Translations under genes and position numbers: made by a program | Assembly (NCBI GenBank): GCA_902729315.2 | Contig: LR746272.1 | Span: 13,282,327 to 13,346,326 of the forward strand | Direction: 5' to 3' | DNA from: Spirodela intermedia | Lineage: Eukaryota; Streptophyta; Magnoliopsida; Alismatales; Araceae | DNA: 64,000 bases | The notes under the pieces: model-generated | Told to the model about the DNA's origin: nothing | The model's input: the letters and a program-made list of their open reading frames with translations, nothing else | Databases searched by the model: none | Shown: positions 52,070-63,291 of the stretch, piece by piece | Position numbering within the stretch: position 1 is the stretch's first letter | Layout: every line of letters starts with the position of its first letter

Positions 52070-55000
52070 ATGCCGTCTCTGTGGCCGTCGGCCCTCGCCT
52101 TAGCTTCTGCCCTCTTGCTGGCTGCTCAAGCTCAACCCCATCCCAGCTCTCCTCCGGTTATATCCTTCACATCCTTCCCGTCCAATAGCTGCGACACCGG
52201 CGGCTTGCTCAACTGCATGCAAGACAGCAGCGTGCGCGACGGCTGCATCGCCATGGTCCGCGAGGACGGGAGCAACGGCGACACGTTGCTGCTGATAAAC
52301 AACATGGGCCGGGTGCTGTACGGGAGTCCCGTCATAACGTGGCCGGCGAGCTTCGACACCAACTTCACCGTCCTCTTCCGCAGACGTGCCAAATCTTTCG
52401 GGTACGGCGAGGGGATGGCGTTCGTGATGACTGCAGACATGCGCCAGAGCCCTTCGGGAAGTTCCGGCGGTTTCCTGGGCCTGTTTAACCACTCCACCTC
52501 AGGTTAGCCAGTCACTCCTCCATCTGCTCTCCATGTGGGTGAAAGATTGAGACTCCCTTTCCTAGGCCTGCCGCGAGGCTCGACACATTCGTTTGCTTGA
52601 ACGATTCCGTTGACAAAACCAAGATCAAATACGTATTTCTTCAATGATTCAGAAATGAGCTGTGGGATCTGAAAATATTAGATTAGTTTTCGGGAAGATG
52701 ATGATAATCAGGCATTAAAGAAAAAGGCGATAATTGATAACTGTGGACAGGCCAGCGTCCAGCATTAAAACCTGCAGCGACCTATCGTCATTACCACCGT
52801 GCTCACCGAAGGGAGTTGACCGTCAACTGATTATGAGTTCCCCCTCCCGCCCGAAGATTCTCCAACTAATTACTCCAAGGATTATGTGGGTAAGGTGGGT
52901 ACGGTGGATATAGAGAGGCCATGAAGAAAAATAGAAAAGAAAGATGAGAAGAGAATGGAAAATGAATCGTGTGATTTCAGTCACCATTCATTAAAATTAG
53001 TCTCCTATATATAGGAGATGGAATGTTAGAAATAGAAAAGACAAGAAAGGCAGTTACAACAGAAATCTATTGTCATGGTGTAAACTGGGTTGAAAGAACT
53101 AGACCAAGTTGACTCAGTCACGTTGACTCGGTCAGGTTCGGAAGAGGTTCGACGTGAAGCTTGGAACGAAGATGCAGGAATCTATGTTTCAACAGAGGCT
53201 TGGTGAGGAGATCAGTCGTTTGATCATGGCTGGAGATGAAACCTACCAGGAGTTGTTTGGCAGCCACTAATTTTCATATGAAGTGGAAATCCACTTCAAC
53301 ATGCTTCATGCGAGCGTGGAATATTAGGTTTGCAGATAGGTATGTAGCTCTAATATTGTCACACCACAGTATGGGTGGAGGAGTAACAATATGAAGTTCC
53401 TGAAGAAGAGATTCGCTCGATTTCACCTCTGTTGTGGCATCGACAAGAGCTTTATACTCTGCCTTAGTGTTGGACCATGAAACTCGCTGCTGCTTTTTAG
53501 ATCTCTAGGAGATCAGATTTTGTCCAAGATATATGAGATACCTCTCAGTAGATCGACGATCAATGGATGATCTAGCCCAATCAACAACATTGACGGTAGT
53601 AAGAGACAAATCAAGTCAATTGAAAAGAAGTAGACCATGGCTGACTGTGCCTTTGAGATACTGTAGTAGATGGTTGAGCGAGGTCCAATCCTTGGATTGT
53701 GGGTTGTGCACAGATTGACACGTCCAACTTACAGGAAAGGAGATGTTTGGATGTGTAATGTTGAGGTATTGCAAGGCACCCACAATACATCAATAGATTG
53801 GGATAGTACCCAAAAAGTGATGAGCAACTGTGTGAGCAAGTGATGAGCAAAATATACCCATCACGGTGTGGTATAAATTCAACACCGAGAAAGTGATGAG
53901 CAACTCTAAGATCCTTGATTGTGAATTGGGACCATAGTGACTTGACAAGTCGATTAATTAAGTGGGGTTGTGGACTGAGGACGAGTATATCGTCGACGTA
54001 GATGAGTATGTACAGAGGAGGTGTGAGCTGGAAGCACAAGGACGTATCTATTTTGGAGTCACTGAATTCAAGATGAAGTAGATACTGTGTGAGTTTGTGA
54101 AATCACTCACGAGGAGCTTGTTTGAGACCATATAAGGATTTTTGAAGAAGGCATACATGACTGGGATAGTACGGATCCTCAAAGCCTTTAGGTTGTTCCA
54201 TGTAGAACAATTCATGAAGATCACCATGTAGGAACGTATTAGAGACATCTAGTTGATGGATGCTCCAATGTTGGCTGACAACAATAGAGAGGTGAAGCCG
54301 AATGGTTGTCACCTTAATGATGGGACTGAATGTCTCATGAAAGTCAATACCTTCCTATTAATGAAAACCTTTAGCAATTAATCGAGCTTTGTATTGGTCA
54401 ATTTTCCCATCAAGTGTGTGCTTCACTCAATAGATCCACTTGTAGCCGATAATTGGTCAAGTAGTGGGTCAAGGAACTAATCTCCATGTGTGATTATGGA
54501 GGATCTGATGATGGCAATTTGGAAGATAAGGTTGAATTAGGAGAAATGGGTTATAACAAGGAAGTGGTAGATGAAAGTGGAGGTGAGTGTGGAATAGGGG
54601 AAGACATAGGGTTATTGTTGAGTGAGAGGGGTGCTTTTGGCAAAGACATGTCAGTGGAGGCAACAATGGGAATGGATGTAGTGGATAATTCTATTTCAGA
54701 CGGATGTTTTTCCAACACACCATGAGTTTCTTGAGAAGGTATGAAAGAGTTAGTTCTAATTTCTTTATAAGGAAAGATTGTCTCATTGAACACAACATCT
54801 CAAGAAATGTGAATCCTGCCTGAAAGAAGTGAGAGGCACCTATAGCCATGATGGAATGCACTATAACCCAGAAAAACACACCTTTCAAACCTCGTGTCCA
54901 GTTTAGTAGATGCATATGGTCGCAAACAAGGATAAGTCAGACAACCAAAGGTTTTCAGAAATTGATAGTTTGAGAATCTGTGATGTATCATCTGAAATGG

Positions 55001-58000
55001 GGTCTTGTAGTGCAATAAAGGTGTAAGAATTCGATTGATAAAGATTGATGCTGTAGATACCGCTTCATCTCAAAACTTATGAGGCATAGAGGCATGTTTG
55101 AGCAGAGAGAGGACTATTTCGACCAAATGTCGATGTTTTCTCTCAACTGTTCTATTTTGATCAGGAGTATGGGGACATGAAGCGCGATGAGTAATGCCTT
55201 GACTAGTGAGATATTTATGCAATGACTGATACTCACCTCCCTAATCAGACTAGAAGTACTTGATGTTCAGATCAAGTTGTCGTTCCACTGTCTTTGAAGT
55301 TGATGAAAGTCTGCAATAGATCACTTTTGCTTTTGAGAGGATAAAGCCATGTGTACATAGAGCAGTCGTCCACAAATATCACATAGTAGCGGTAGCCGAG
55401 ATGAGACATGGCTGGTGAAGATCCCCACATGTCTGAGTGAATCAACTCCAGAGGATGTTTAGAATGGTGTACCAAATTTGCATAGGGGAGCCTGTGTGTT
55501 TTGGATGACATACAAGCATTACAAGTGTATGTTTTATTGAAATCAACAGTAGGAATTCCATATGTGGCTATTACATGATGAAGTGTCTTGAAATTGGGAT
55601 GTCCAAGTCTCTCATGCCATGTCTTCAATGTGACCTTCTACCCAAGGAAAGTTTTGAGATTATTTGATTTTTGAAGTTGGTAGAGCCCATCTCTAATAGT
55701 TCCCCGAAGTAGTGGTCTCCCTATTGTTTCGTCCTTCACAAGATAGTATGTGACAGGAAAATTAACAAATATGTCGTTATCATTAGTCAATCTATGGACT
55801 GATAGAAGATTTTTTGTGATTGTAGAGACATGTAGTACATTCAACAATCTCAACAGTATCTTTGAATATAGAACATAGGATCTGGTTGAGTGAATGGACA
55901 AACCTGAACTGTTCTCAATTTGAAGTTGATCATTTCCATGATAGACTATAGGATCAATCAGAGTTTGCTGATCATGTGTGACATGGTGCATGGCACCACT
56001 ATCTGGGTACCATGAGGTATCTTGAGTAGGTTCTGATTGAGTCATAACAGATTGAGTCGATAGATTGTAGGCTTGAGGCTGTATTGTACCACTTGAAGAG
56101 GGATTAGACTAGTTGCAATAATAGCCTTTATTGTACCTTTCTATGCAGTCTTGAGCTCGATGCCCAAATTGTCCACAGATTTAATATCGAGGTGAGTATC
56201 TTTCTCCATTCCTCCCTCATTCTCTTTTTGATCTGTTTCCAGACCTACATCTGTGTCTTTCGACGACATTCGACTGAACTTGATTTGCTGCTGGTGGAAA
56301 TTCAATGTGATTGAAGTCTTTGGAGATAGTAAAAAGATTAGTCAACTCTTCATGGGAGTTGATTTGTGCAACGACATCTTCAAAGTAAAGATTTGCAGAT
56401 GTGATGAAACTCTTGCATTAAATGTAGCATAGTAAGGTCCAAGACCTCGGAGCAGATCATATATCGGGACTGTCTCTTGTACTGGATGACTTGCCACTGC
56501 CAATTCATCACAGTTATGCTGAATCTCTTGAACATAATCTAAGATTGACCGTATACCTTTGGTTGTATTGTGAAGCCAATTGTGAAGATGCATAATTCGT
56601 GAGAGAGCTGTGGAGGAGAAATGCTTGCTTAATACTTCCCAAGCTTCCTTGGCTGTGCTTTTCCCTAAAACGCACAGTAACACTGTCTCAAAAAGAGACA
56701 AAACAATCAACGAGAGGACCTGTTGATCCTAACACCACCAGATTTGATATGCAGGATTCACGATAAGAGTTCCATTAGCTCTTGGTTGCGTGGAACTCAA
56801 TGGATCTTGGTGAAGAATGTGTGCCAGATCGTAGTAGTTCAAGAGAGGAAACAACTGCATTTTCCAGAAAAGAAAGTGCACACCTATGAGAGTTGCAGTA
56901 CTCGGAGTAGTGACTGCGATCAGCTGATTGCTTCCTCTATTCTCCTCTAGTAGGTCGGCGGTCGCCATGGATTAGGAAGTGCGGTTAAGCTTTGGTTCTG
57001 AGACCATGAAGAGAAATAGAAAAGAAGGATGAGAGAGAAAGATAAGAAGAGAATGAAGAGCGAATCGTGTGATTCTAGAAATCAGAGTCACCGTTCATTA
57101 CAATTGGTGTCCTTTATATAGGAGATGAAATGTTGGAAATAGAAAAGACAAGAAAGATAGTTACAACAGAAATCTGTTGTCACGGTGTGAATTGGGTTGA
57201 GAGAACCAGACCGATTTGACTCAGTCACGTTGACTCGATCAGGTTCGGAAGAGGTGACTGAGTGCGGTCTTCAACAGGCCATTCATTTGTATGATTTTTC
57301 GTTCTCGATGTTGTTCCTCTGGGAATCAAACTTGGCCTTGTCAATCGGGGCTCCTCCTGGGGATGGATCCTTACCAGGGAAGCTTTCTGTTATGCATGTA
57401 GATATATCTGTAGCTTTATATATCTATAAATCTTCCATTTTTAAGGGCACAAGGAAATGGGGAAGGCGCGAAGTGCATCAACCGTTGATCTGAACGGCTG
57501 AAGATCTTTATTGATGCATGCATGGACCTGTGAATCTCAGACTGGGGGACTTGCCTGCTGCGTTTCAGGTAGCACCACTGGGCAGCTGGCGGTGGAGATC
57601 GACTTGTGGTCGAATGAGGTCGACCCTGAGAACGAACACGTTGGCGTGGACACCACCGCTATCTACTCCGACGCCACCGCCCCACTGTCTGCTGCCAACG
57701 TCAGCCTGTCGGAGGAGAAGCCGATGACCTTCAGGGTCAACTACGACGGATGGACGAAGAACCTCCAGGTCTCGGCGGGATACGCCTATGAGGGGCCCCT
57801 GAAGAACATCCTCAACTACAGCATCGTTATCGCGAAGATCGCCCCTGTGTACGTGGGTTTCGCCGCTGCCTCCGGGCCCGCCACACTCAACAGCGCAAGC
57901 CTTCGGGTTCTCAGCTGGAACTTCTCGTCCACCACTTTGCCGCCGGAGTCCCTCGACAACGGCAGCAGCAAGGGGAACAAGAATATAAGAACCATTCTCA

Positions 58001-58317
58001 CCATCGTCCTCTCGACAGTGATCGGGGTTCCACTGGTGGGGATGCTGTTGCTGCTTGGGATGAGGGAGGCTAGGGAGTGGAAGAGATGGAGAGCTCTGGA
58101 GGGCCTGTCGAAGAATGCTATGGGTGCACCCAAGATGTTTACATATGCTAAGCTCTCCAGAGCCACTAGGCGTTTTAGCAGCGCCAACTTACTTGGCAAG
58201 GGAGGCTTCGGCAGCGTCTACAAGGGCCACCTCTCCAATCCTCCTTCAATGGTTGCTGTCAAAAAGATCTCCGCCAACTCCAAGCAAGGTTTGACCAACT
58301 TCTCCGTCTCTTCCCCG

Positions 58318-58348
<31 letters not shown>

Positions 58349-59453
58349 CCTCCCTCCCTTCCTCCCTCCCCCCCCCCCCTGCCCGCCCCTCTTCCCTCTC
58401 TCTCTCTCTCGCTTGCTGGCTGGCTGGTTCGCTGGTTCTCTTGCTCTCCCGCTTGCTCACTCTCTCCAAGTAATTATTCGGCAAGCTGGTGTCGGGAGCT
58501 TTTTGTTAACTCATTTGCTTATGTATTAGGTTCTCTTAACCTTTTCGATGACTTCTCTGTCCTTTATCCCCCTTAACTCTTGGTATCGATCAGGCGAAAG
58601 GGAGTACTTTGCGGAGATATGCACCATCGGCCGTCTCCGTCACAAGAACATCGTGCAGCTGCAGGGCTGGTGCCACCGCGCCAAGAGCCTCCTCCTCGTC
58701 TACGAGTTCATGCCCAACGGAAGCCTCGACCGCCACATCGCCGCTGGAACCCTCGACTGGCCCACTCGCCACCGCATCCTCCTCGGCCTCGCCTCCGCCC
58801 TCCTCTACCTCCACGAGGAGTGCGGTGGCACCGTCGTCCACCGCGACGTCAAGCCCAACAACGTCCTTCTCGATGCCGACTTCGAGGCCCACCTCGGCGA
58901 CTTCGGCTTGGCCCGGCTTGCTCAGGGAACAGGCCGGACTACTTCCACCACGGTCCTCGCCGGCACCATCGGGTATCTCGCCCCTGAATTCGGCTACACC
59001 GGCAAGGCCACCCCCGAGTCTGACGTTTTCAGCTACGGCGTCGTGGTGCTGGAAGTGGTGTGCGGGAGAATGTCCTTGCTGGGACTGGACGATAATAACC
59101 TGTTGGATCACGTCTGGGACTTCTACACCTCCGGGAAGCTGCTCCAGGCGGTGGATTCGAGACTGGAGAGTCAGTTCGACAAGGAGGAGGTAAGGAGAGC
59201 TCTTTTGGTGGGGCTCATGTGCTCCCACCCGAACCCCGCGAGTCGGCCGAGGAGCAGGCAGGTGGTGCAGATCCTCGGGAACCCGAACGAGCCGCTGATG
59301 GAGATGCCGGAGAAACGGCCAGACATCATCATACCCTCCTACTCTATGAGGGAGACCGGGTTCGATGGGGTCATGATCATTTCCACGAGCATGACGACAC
59401 CGATGGGGGCGTCACTCTACAGCTCTAGGTCGAACCTGGACCTTGCTCGCTGA
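52070..59453 (+). CDS. L-type lectin receptor-like kinase, three exons, 670 aa
   Basis: Exons: 52070-52502, 57569-58288, 58594-59453; phases close at 670 codons plus TGA. Plasma-membrane receptor kinase of the legume-lectin (LecRK) family, mostly immune or developmental signalling. Signal peptide about 1-22; legume-lectin domain about 30-263, including [20 protein letters not shown], the usual metal/sugar-site segment; membrane helix about 284-308; kinase from about 348. Kinase motifs are complete: GKGGFGSVY (354-362), VAVKK with K376, E392 in the alpha-C helix, HRDVKPNN (467-474), DFGLAR (487-492) and GTIGYLAPE, so it is predicted active (RD kinase). The glycine-loop exon junction falls after the Lys segment. 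Most LecRK genes have no or few introns; here the lectin domain is split by a 5.07-kb intron that holds a retrotransposon. The ligand is not inferable. Confidence 0.93.
52917..52921. repeat. Left 5-bp target-site duplication (GGCCA) of the intronic copia element
   Basis: GGCCA directly precedes the element's terminal TG at 52922 and recurs at 57277-57281 directly after its terminal CA. Confidence 0.9.
52922..53194 (-). repeat. 3' LTR of the intronic copia element
   Basis: Starts TGAAGAAAAATAG and ends TTTCAACA (plus strand). Shares with the other LTR the blocks ATAGGAGATG, AGAAAAGACAAGAAAG, GTTACAACAGAAATCT and CAGGTTCGGAAGAGG. The end of the pol frame (a [11 protein letters not shown]-like stretch on the minus strand) runs into it. 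Confidence 0.88.
53200..56968 (-). pseudogene. Decayed copia gag-pol polyprotein
   Basis: Fragments on the minus strand: gag start 56968-56729 (ATG just inside the LTR/PBS) and gag UBN2-like part 56710-56342. A CCHC zinc knuckle lies around 56180-56140, with a stop codon in place of its first half. GAG-pre-integrase lies at 56045-55638, and the integrase zinc finger and core at 55628-55272 (HERLGHPN, then CxxC, then the DMWG and DDCS catalytic-Asp neighbourhoods). Reverse transcriptase is at 54312-54103 ([19 protein letters not shown]) and 54039-53611 with the catalytic YVDD, and RNase H remains below about 53530. The pieces lie in different frames separated by stops. Confidence 0.9.
56990..57006 (-). 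other. Primer-binding site of the intronic copia element
   Basis: Directly inside the 5' LTR on the minus strand, the sequence reads TGGTCTCAGAACC, close to the TGGTATCAGAGC typical of Ty1-copia elements primed by initiator tRNA-Met. Confidence 0.82.
57007..57276 (-). repeat. 5' LTR of the intronic copia element
   Basis: Upstream LTR in the element's own orientation. It carries a TATA-like TATATAAAGG on the minus strand at 57111-57120, the likely element promoter. Confidence 0.88.
57277..57281. repeat. Right 5-bp target-site duplication (GGCCA)
   Basis: Exact match to 52917-52921. It fixes the insertion boundaries. Confidence 0.9.
58322..58410. repeat. CT-rich low-complexity tract in LecRK intron 2
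   Basis: Imperfect CT/CCTT runs with a stretch of about ten C residues, inside the 305-bp second intron. It may act as a polypyrimidine-like region, but the real acceptor is about 180 bp further on. Confidence 0.85.
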
Positions 59454-60639
59454 AAAGTGCAATTGGGGATCGAGGATGATGTACAAGCTATTGATCTATA
59501 GGTGGCTTTTCAAAGGGAGATTTTTTTTATTAATTTTCAACCTATTTTGAATCGTTGCCAGAGTTTATCGGTTCTCCATTTACTTTTATACATTAAAACT
59601 CTAGCTTTGTATAAGATTATTTGTTTCCTCAACAAGTTGACTGATGAACTCTTTAGATTGCCCAGTATTGGTGGAGAAGAGTGTCATCTTGATACCGGCT
59701 GTTGTGTTGGTGTTAGTTGGTAGCAAAGGGTCTTTGTTATGGTGTCACCCAAACATCGGCTTTGAAGCCTCCTCAAATTTCTACATAACTTCTTCGCTTG
59801 GTGCTTGATAAGTTTTCATTATCATGAGTTAATAATTAGTAAATAATATAATTTTAGCCTTAACTCATGATAAATAGAATTATATTTATATTAAAGTATG
59901 AAAAATAGTTTTTAATTAATTAATATGATTTTTTTGGCTAATTATGTGATTTTCTACAAATTTATATAAATTTTATAATCTTATTTTTGAGATAAATAAA
60001 AATAAAAATCTAACAAAATGAGGAGGGCCTGCCAGTCAATCGGGCCCACAAGTGGGTTAAAAGTGCAGTCAAGGATGAGTTGAGAGTAGGGGCTTGAGCA
60101 GCTAGAACCGATGGGGGCATGTGTGTGCCACTTCCCTTCCACGTCACTAGTAGCCAACTGACTATGAGGCAATCTATGAAAATTAGGGAGCATTTGAAAA
60201 AATTCTTGGATTTATTTTGAATTTAACAATGGGTGCTAATGGATCTTTAATATTGGATGCTCTTTGAATTGAATTATAAATATAATGATTTTTCATGATT
60301 ATAAGATTGTTCTAAATTTGACTTGTACTTCCTTCAAGATCCATCAAAATTAATTTTTCTTTTGAATTTTTTGTTTTGAATGAATAGTGAAAGAATTTTC
60401 TAGCCTTAGATGAAAGAGTCTTCTACCATGCATAAAAATTAATAAATTTGAGAAAAAAGTTGAATAATTATTACCCTCCTTTAGTATGCTCCAATTCTTG
60501 TCTTGTTTCTCTTTTTTTCTTTTTTTTTTGGCAAGAAGAAAATAAAACAAGAGTTAATTTTTTTTGTGTATTCTAAGAGAAAAATAAAAAAATACTAAAT
60601 ATTATGTAATACATCTCCAACAACGATGTCAAAATTTAA
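59454..60639. other. LecRK 3' flank, AT-rich, no gene
   Basis: The base composition changes abruptly to AT-rich after the kinase stop codon. No coding or RNA gene recognised. Confidence 0.5.
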
Positions 60640-61952
60640 TGTGACTTAGTCCTTGTATAGTAAATCACATAAATTTAAAATTTATAAAACTAGAAAATAA
60701 TAATTTTTAGATACTTAGAAGTATTTCCAAACAACTATATCAATTATAATTCAATAAAATTTCCAAAATAGTGGTAATTTTCCAAGTCGATCACAAGAAT
60801 GTAATATAATATCAAGTAATTATTTAAAATTTTCTTCAAAGAAAACTATTTTCTATTAGTTTTATATTAGAAAATAAAAATAAAATATATTTAAAATTTA
60901 CAAAAAAAAGAAAATAAGGGTGCGGACGTCAAGATGACGTTAGTGCTCGGAGAATGCGAATTGGGTAGAAATAGAGTTTTGCATGGTAATTCTTACGTAA
61001 GTGATTATAGATAATTTAATTGATTAAATTAAGATCTATAAAAGTTGAAAGAATTATAATTGAATAAAGTATAGCTTGGTAAATTTTAATCACATAAATT
61101 ATCACTAAATGAAGCAAAAGTTAAGTTGAAAGTAGAAAAATAAAGTTTTGGCGTCGTGATGGCGATTCGTTGGCGATGCACTATAATCTTGAGTGTTCAG
61201 GAGGATCATTGTGTAGTGTCCACGTCATGCATCGTGTAGTGTTATTAAAATTATTGAACGATTTGTGATAAAAGGATTGTAAATTCATTGAGTAAATCAT
61301 CTTTGATTAATTGACGAATAAGCCGTCGTCAGAAAGAGGATGATCCTTTGAGAGATGAGTCACCACCTCTTGAGAGCATATCGGATGCGATGAAGAGCCT
61401 CCTTTTATTATGCAGACATGAGAATGAAGCTCTCTAACACGTGCCTCACCTCCATCCAGCTCCTCTCTGTTAGGTGACAACCGTTAGAGAGCTGCAAAGT
61501 CATTATTTTTTTGTTCTACCAAGTGACAGTCGTTGAAGATGATGACCTATTTTATTGATTTCTAAACTTTGTAAGGAGATCTAAAGATTACCCACATTGT
61601 TCTTGTCCAAAGAGAGTTTTTAAAGTCGTAGACACTACACGACGTTCCTCCTGAACACTTAAGATTTTAGTGTATTGTCGACACATCGCTGTCGTGACGC
61701 CATCGTGACGTCGAAACTCTATTTTCATGTTTTCAACTTAATTCTACTTCATTTAGTGATAATTTGTGTGATTTAAATTTACTATATTATATTACATCCT
61801 TATGATCGACTTAGAAAATTACTACTATTTTTAAAAGTTTTATTAAATTCTAATTGATATATTTATTCAAAAATATTTATATTTGAAAATTAATATTTTT
61901 TAGTTTTATAAATTTTAAATTTACATAATTTACTATACAACAACTAAGTCAC
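60640..61952. mobile_element. Large inverted-repeat (foldback) element
   Basis: The left arm 60640-61220 and right arm 61631-61952 are reverse complements over most of their length. Examples are 60641-60693 with 61900-61951 (outer) and 61193-61220 with 61631-61658 (inner, GACACTACAC...CCTCCTGAACACT). The left arm carries about 260 extra bases (about 60813-61075) absent from the right. The loop 61221-61630 shows no transposase-like frame, so this would be a non-autonomous foldback or MITE-like DNA element. No convincing target duplication was found, so the exact ends are approximate. Confidence 0.75.
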
Positions 61953-62900
61953 GTCAGTACTACATATCATTGATTTTGAAAAGATAGATGGGTAATTAAT
62001 TGTGAGGCCTCCTTACACTTTTCTAGTGAAAGTTTTGTGACAAATAGTTTCAAAATAGTTTTGTGACAATAACAGATGTGATTATAAAAATACACTTTCT
62101 TCGTTAGTGAGGAAAATTCAAACAATACTACATGCATCATAAACTGTTTGGTCTTGCCTTGACTTTTGCAGGTATAAGGTAAGATTGACCCACGGAAAAT
62201 GATTCAGATTGTTGCTGTGTTCATAGTATTCTTTTTGTTGACTAGGCAAAAGAGTATAGTGTCGTCGCTTTGAAGCGGGACATTGGGACCCAAACTAATA
62301 GATGGAGTAAAAGTATCATGACTTACTGATATATGGGAGATCCAAGGGTCAGTTGTATCATACACTTACTGATCAGAAGCTCAACTAATATCAAGCAAAA
62401 ACAGGCCGATTTTGAAAACCTCGGATAATTTTGATCCTCCTGACCCTTCTAGATCCTCCAGCAGAAAGAGCATGTAAATGCCAGCAAAGCTCGTTTTAGC
62501 CAAGATTTCCAGTTGTATGTGACGCTCCAATGTGACTGTGGTCAACACGGGTATTCTCAAATAGAGCCATTCAGCTTTTCTCCCATTTGTTCTCACTATA
62601 GTCGGGCGGCGGGTCGGCCTCCGCGCCTAAGCGCCGACGGTGCAAGATGGCGTGCTGTTGCCGGAGGGTTCCTGGACGACGATGGGATGGATAAGTAGGA
62701 AAGAGACTGAAGGCTAGGGAGGCGTACTTCTCCCCCAGTTTAACGAAAAATGCTGGCTTCTTGTTGCATTTATTCCCTTACTAAGGACAACAACGCATCG
62801 CGAGAATAATGAGGGCCCGGACTGCAGTCAATCAATGCTCCTCAGCCTGAATCCTTCTCCACATTCACGGCAAGTAGTGAAGGGCTTGATCCAGCCCCAT
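61953..62900. other. Intergenic, no gene recognised
   Basis: Between the foldback element and the second retrotransposon. Short frames only. The left end of the second element's LTR must lie somewhere in or after this stretch but cannot be fixed without its partner LTR. Confidence 0.4.
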
Positions 62901-63118
62901 CGTAGCTGTCGTGGATTGCCATCTTCGGCAAATTCTCTAGCGAGACTGATTTGGGTGTTTTCCTTCTTCCAAGTGGTTATTTTCTATTTGCAGGATTGAT
63001 CGGGGCCGTCCATCATCGGGAGTTATAACGGCGAGGATGGTGCCACCTCGAACACTAAGCCAGCTCAGCGAGGAGTTAGTTGCATGCTCTCTCTCTCCTA
63101 AGACAATTGGCTCCCCCA

Positions 63119-63123
63119 TATAA
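63119..63123 (+). promoter_or_regulatory. TATA box of the second copia LTR (probable)
   Basis: CCCCCATATAAGGGG lies about 130 bp upstream of the LTR end, where an LTR promoter would be expected. Confidence 0.5.
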
Positions 63124-63254
63124 GGGGCTATGTGTTCGACGTATTAACATGCAGAACATTCTTTTGATCAATTTCATTGTTTCATTTTCTCCTTCTTGAT
63201 TCTTTTTTTATTTGGAAGTTCTTGGAGCGGATCTAGCTTTGCAAAGCCAACAAG

Positions 63255-63267
63255 TGGTATTAGAGCC
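63255..63267 (+). other. Primer-binding site of a second Ty1-copia element
   Basis: TGGTATTAGAGCC differs by one base from the standard initiator-Met tRNA primer site. It follows a CA (63251-63252) that probably ends the 5' LTR. Confidence 0.8.
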
Positions 63268-63291
63268 ACTTGACTCTACGAGATCAAGAAG

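Larger units (their letters stand above)
52922..57276 (-). mobile_element. Ty1-copia LTR retrotransposon, complete but decayed, antisense in the LecRK intron
   Basis: 4355 bp between GGCCA target duplications, with TG...CA ends as read on the plus strand. LTRs are at 52922-53194 and 57007-57276 (about 270 bp, clearly similar but diverged by substitutions and indels, so not a recent insertion). Read on the minus strand, the order is 5' LTR, primer-binding site, gag, zinc knuckle, integrase, reverse transcriptase, RNase H, 3' LTR. Integrase before reverse transcriptase is the Ty1-copia order. Numerous in-frame stops and frameshifts mean it cannot make a polyprotein. Confidence 0.93.

Noticed and set aside
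53611-56968. Treating the copia open frames as separate plant genes
   Set aside because: Order, motifs and flanking LTRs show that they are pieces of one decayed retrotransposon polyprotein.
58590-59228. 212-codon minus-strand frame (and a 194-codon plus frame) over the kinase exon
   Set aside because: These are shadows of the receptor kinase exon, which has complete HRD/DFG motifs in its own frame.
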